DNA from: SIG644 sp045613985
GTDB taxonomy: Bacteria > Bacillota > Clostridia > Oscillospirales > CAG-272
Direction: 5' to 3'
Assembly: GCA_045613985.1 (NCBI GenBank)
Contig: JAZLCA010000011.1
Location: 1-41,855, forward strand
DNA length: 41,855 bases
The position numbers and the translations under genes were made by a program. The number at the start of each line of letters is the position of its first letter. Within the stretch, counting starts at the first letter, position 1. The notes under the pieces were generated by a model that worked only from the letters and a program-made list of their open reading frames with translations, was not told where the DNA came from and made no database searches. This document shows, in pieces, positions 39,936 to 41,855 of this stretch.

Positions 39936-40769
39936 CTACGGAATGATTCGTCCGAATTCCCACATCAGAAGTGCCGCCGCCACAGCCGCATTGAGCGACT
40001 CGGCATGAGCAGTCATGGGGATGTATACCGTTCGGTCGCAAGCTGCGATCACCTGCCCGGACAATCCGTGGCCCTCGTTACCGATGACGGCACAATCGCC
40101 CGCATGAATATCAAATTCGCCAAGCTTGACCGCGCTGTCGTCCAGCGCAGCGGCAAACACTCTACGGCCATCCGCCCGTAGGCGAGCAATGTATCCGCAC
40201 AGATCCTGAGTACGGTCGATATGCTGGGAAAACAGCGTTCCCATGGACGCGCGTACCGTTTTGGCACTGTAAATATCAGCACAGTCGCTCGTCAGGATCA
40301 GACGATCCACACCCAAAGCGGCCGCCGATCGAATAATAGCACCGAGGTTGGACGGATCCCGAACCGATTCCAACAACATTATCCGCTCGCTCGATTTTGG
40401 AATATCCATCGTTTCCTGCCAGGTGCGGTGATGGTCTGTCACCATACGCGCCACGCAAATAATGCCCTCGGGCGCGTCCTCCTCCGACAGGCTGTCAAAG
40501 ACGTGATCGACCACTTGCACCACGCGCGCAGAGGTCGGAAACGTTTTGCCCGTCAAATCGAAAATGCGGAAAGAAACACGTTCGGCATCACTTTGCCGCA
40601 ACAAAACGGCCGTCAGCTCTACGCCGCGAAGCAAGGCTTCTGCCGCCAATTTCACGCCGTCAAAGCGAAACATCCCACTCCTGACGCGGTGCTTTCGGTC
40701 GGAAAGCTTATGCGTCTCAACCAGCAAAGAATTCTGTCTTGACGTAATCAATTCACACGTCTGTGCCAC
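39936..40769 (-). CDS. TrmH/SpoU-family RNA 2'-O-methyltransferase
   Basis: The protein has 277 residues. An N-terminal substrate-binding domain (about 1-100) is followed by the knotted SPOUT domain: motif 1 DPSNLGAIIRSAAALGVD, motif 2 VIGNEGHGLS and motif 3 IPMTAHAESLNAAVAAALLMWEF. It methylates a ribose in rRNA or tRNA; the exact site is not readable. The start is GTG at 40769, set by AAGGAGGG 7 nt upstream; the frame extends upstream without a better start. It is the first gene after the rplT terminator, so a promoter should lie in 40,770-40,876; I see only weak candidates. Confidence 0.92.
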   Translation of the reverse strand: MAQTCELITSRQNSLLVETHKLSDRKHRVRSGMFRFDGVKLAAEALLRGVELTAVLLRQSDAERVSFRIFDLTGKTFPTSARVVQVVDHVFDSLSEEDAPEGIICVARMVTDHHRTWQETMDIPKSSERIMLLESVRDPSNLGAIIRSAAALGVDRLILTSDCADIYSAKTVRASMGTLFSQHIDRTQDLCGYIARLRADGRRVFAAALDDSAVKLGEFDIHAGDCAVIGNEGHGLSGQVIAACDRTVYIPMTAHAESLNAAVAAALLMWEFGRIIP

Positions 40770-40878
40770 GTATTTTCCCTCCTTATTACTATAGAATTCG
40801 AAAAAATCCACCCAAAAAACGGAATTTATGGATGAAAAAACCACTTTCGAGACACCCTTGACAAGTGCCTATCTATGA

Positions 40879-40907
40879 CAAAAACCCGACACATTGTCGG
40901 GTTTTTA
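40879..40907 (-). terminator. Intrinsic terminator after rplT
   Basis: Read on the minus strand AAAAACCCGACA and TGTCGGGTTTTT pair around ATG, ending in a T-run. It separates the infC operon from the methyltransferase gene. Confidence 0.92.
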
Positions 40908-40916
40908 TTCAAAGAC

Positions 40917-41270
40917 TTACAGAGCTGCCTTAGCCTGCTCAGCCAGAGCTGCGAACGCTGCCTTATCGGAAACAGCCAGTTCAGCCAGCATCTTGCGGTT
41001 GAGGGTAATGCCAGCCTTCTTCAGACCGTGCATCAGAGTGGAGTAGTTCATGCCGTTGACCTTTGCCTGAGCAGAGATACGGGTGATCCACAGGCTACGG
41101 AAATCTCTCTTCTTCATCTTGCGGCCTGCAAATGCATAGTTGCCGCTCTTCATGACCTGCTGCTTAGCCATCTTGAAGTGCTTAGATTTTGCACCCCAGT
41201 AACCCTTCGCAGCCTTCAGAACCTTATTTCTTCTCTTGCGCGTCATCATCGCGCCCTTAACTCTTGCCAT
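40917..41270 (-). CDS. rplT: 50S ribosomal protein L20
   Basis: The protein has 117 residues, full length. It starts MARVKGAMMTRKRRNKVLK and has the KGYWGAKSKHFKMAKQQ, KKRDFRSLWITRISAQAK and GLKKAGITLNRKMLAELA parts. L20 nucleates 50S assembly and in many bacteria represses its own operon. It is the third gene of the infC-rpmI-rplT operon. Confidence 0.97.
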   Translation of the reverse strand: MARVKGAMMTRKRRNKVLKAAKGYWGAKSKHFKMAKQQVMKSGNYAFAGRKMKKRDFRSLWITRISAQAKVNGMNYSTLMHGLKKAGITLNRKMLAELAVSDKAAFAALAEQAKAAL

Positions 41271-41301
41271 TTTTCAATCCTCAACTTTCTTAGAACTCGA
41301 A

Positions 41302-41496
41302 TTACTTGCAGATGAGTGCCTTTACGTTCTCAGCCATCTTACCCTGAACGTATGCGGTACCGCGGAGATGACGCAGCTTGTTGCCGCTCTTGTTACCGGT
41401 CTTGTGACGACGGTGGCAGTGGTTCAGCTTAACCTTGCCGTTACCGGTCACGGAAAATCTTTTTGCGCTTGCTTTATGTGTCTTAACTTTTCCCAT
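41302..41496 (-). CDS. rpmI: 50S ribosomal protein L35
   Basis: The protein has 64 residues and the L35 pattern KTHKASAKRFSVTGNGKVK, then HRRHKTGNKSGNKLRHLRGT. AAAAGGAGTTTCACAAA precedes the ATG. It lies between infC and rplT, 31 nt before rplT. Confidence 0.97.
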   Translation of the reverse strand: MGKVKTHKASAKRFSVTGNGKVKLNHCHRRHKTGNKSGNKLRHLRGTAYVQGKMAENVKALICK

Positions 41497-41625
41497 TTTG
41501 TGAAACTCCTTTTCGTTTTGTTCTGCCCGCAGCTCGCGTATCGCGTGGGACGCTGCGGTGATCTATCATGCAAGCCGCGCACAGCGGCCGATGAAACAAA
41601 TGTTCGGACAATGTCCGTGCGGGGA
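41497..41625 (-). other. Structured infC-rpmI intergenic region
   Basis: The 129-nt gap holds three hairpins: CGGACA/TGTCCG (41605-41617), GCCGC/GCGGC (41574-41588), and CCGCAGC/GCTGCGG (41527-41558) enclosing CGCG/CGCG. The ribosome site of rpmI follows the last. No ORF is present. It may be an L20-responsive or mRNA-processing element. Confidence 0.45.
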
Positions 41626-41855
41626 TTACTTCTTCAGAGGGGACAGTACGACGCTCATGAAACGGCCGTCAAGCACGGGGGGCTTGTCGGAGCCGCCGAT
41701 GTCAGAAAGCATATCAGAGAAACGCGTCATAACATCGCGACCGATGGACTGATGGCTCATTTCTCTTCCCTTGAACTTCATCACGACGCGAACCTTGTTT
41801 CCGCTCTCCAAAAACTTTCTTGCCTGGCGTGCCTTGGTTTCGAAGTCGTGGGTGT
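41626..41855 (-). CDS. infC: Translation initiation factor IF-3, C-terminal part
   Basis: About 76 codons of the C-terminal domain are visible, including HDFETKARQARKFLESGNKVRVVMKFKGRE, given here only by its ends: HDFETKARQ and MKFKGREM, then SVVLSPLKK at the stop. IF-3 keeps 30S subunits free and checks the start codon. The N-terminal domain and any operon leader are outside the window. Confidence 0.93.
   Translation of the reverse strand, partial: THDFETKARQARKFLESGNKVRVVMKFKGREMSHQSIGRDVMTRFSDMLSDIGGSDKPPVLDGRFMSVVLSPLKK

Noticed and set aside
40788..40815. Promoter TTGGGT...TATAGT before the methyltransferase gene
   Set aside because: The spacer is 16 bp and the start would fall inside the ribosome site, so it could not give a good leader.

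Overview
The window is a gene-dense bacterial chromosome segment, most likely from a low- to mid-GC Clostridia member of the Firmicutes (gut Oscillospiraceae/Ruminococcaceae-like). I infer this from the strong AGGAGG ribosome sites, the consensus sigma-A promoters with 17-bp spacers, a MecA adaptor, a DegV/FakA pair, an LCP cell-wall ligase, RsfS/YqeK, and the conserved Firmicutes order dprA-topA-trmFO and plsX-rnc-smc-ftsY. The species cannot be named from this sequence. There is no rRNA, tRNA, CRISPR array, insertion sequence or phage gene, and both ends cut through a gene.

Region 1 (1-9,450) is accessory and housekeeping material in short units. It holds a truncated membrane protein (minus), mecA, a four-gene plus operon (membrane protein, cysK, membrane protein, ribokinase-type sugar kinase), and a minus unit of ECF sigma factor, membrane-anchored partner and HAD phosphatase. 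Divergent from the sigma gene is a polysaccharide flippase, followed by rplS with its own promoter and leader.

Region 2 (9,450-20,380) is the most distinctive part. A GT8 glycosyltransferase, a PlsC-like acyltransferase and a CrtO-like acyltransferase/membrane protein form a compact operon that looks like a glycolipid or acyl-glycan pathway. A converging XRE-membrane regulator follows, then a degV-fakA fatty-acid kinase operon. The GT8 and degV promoters both carry, just upstream of the -35, clusters of an AGTAGA hexamer repeated every 21-22 bp and sharing a 9-mer. This suggests a common, uncharacterised regulator of two acyl-lipid operons. Next is an operon of a COG4099-type hydrolase, an Fe-S aldo/keto reductase, a membrane-anchored putative propeller protein and a GH31 glycosidase.

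Region 3 (20,380-41,855) is almost entirely minus-strand core genes. In transcription order these are infC-rpmI-rplT (terminator), then a TrmH-family methyltransferase, dprA, topA, trmFO, plsX, rnc, radical SAM, smc, ftsY, rdgB, yhbY, nadD, yqeK, lcp, rsfS and leuS, followed by rpsU and a small membrane protein with their own promoters. Most junctions are short gaps or start/stop overlaps, so the block is probably one or a few long operons for translation, DNA topology/segregation, lipid entry and cell-wall assembly.

A recurring theme is perfect inverted repeats at or just after transcription starts (GT8, hydrolase, small membrane protein, mecA, rpsU). One more surrounds the ribosome site of lcp. 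Several look like operators or RNA regulatory hairpins.
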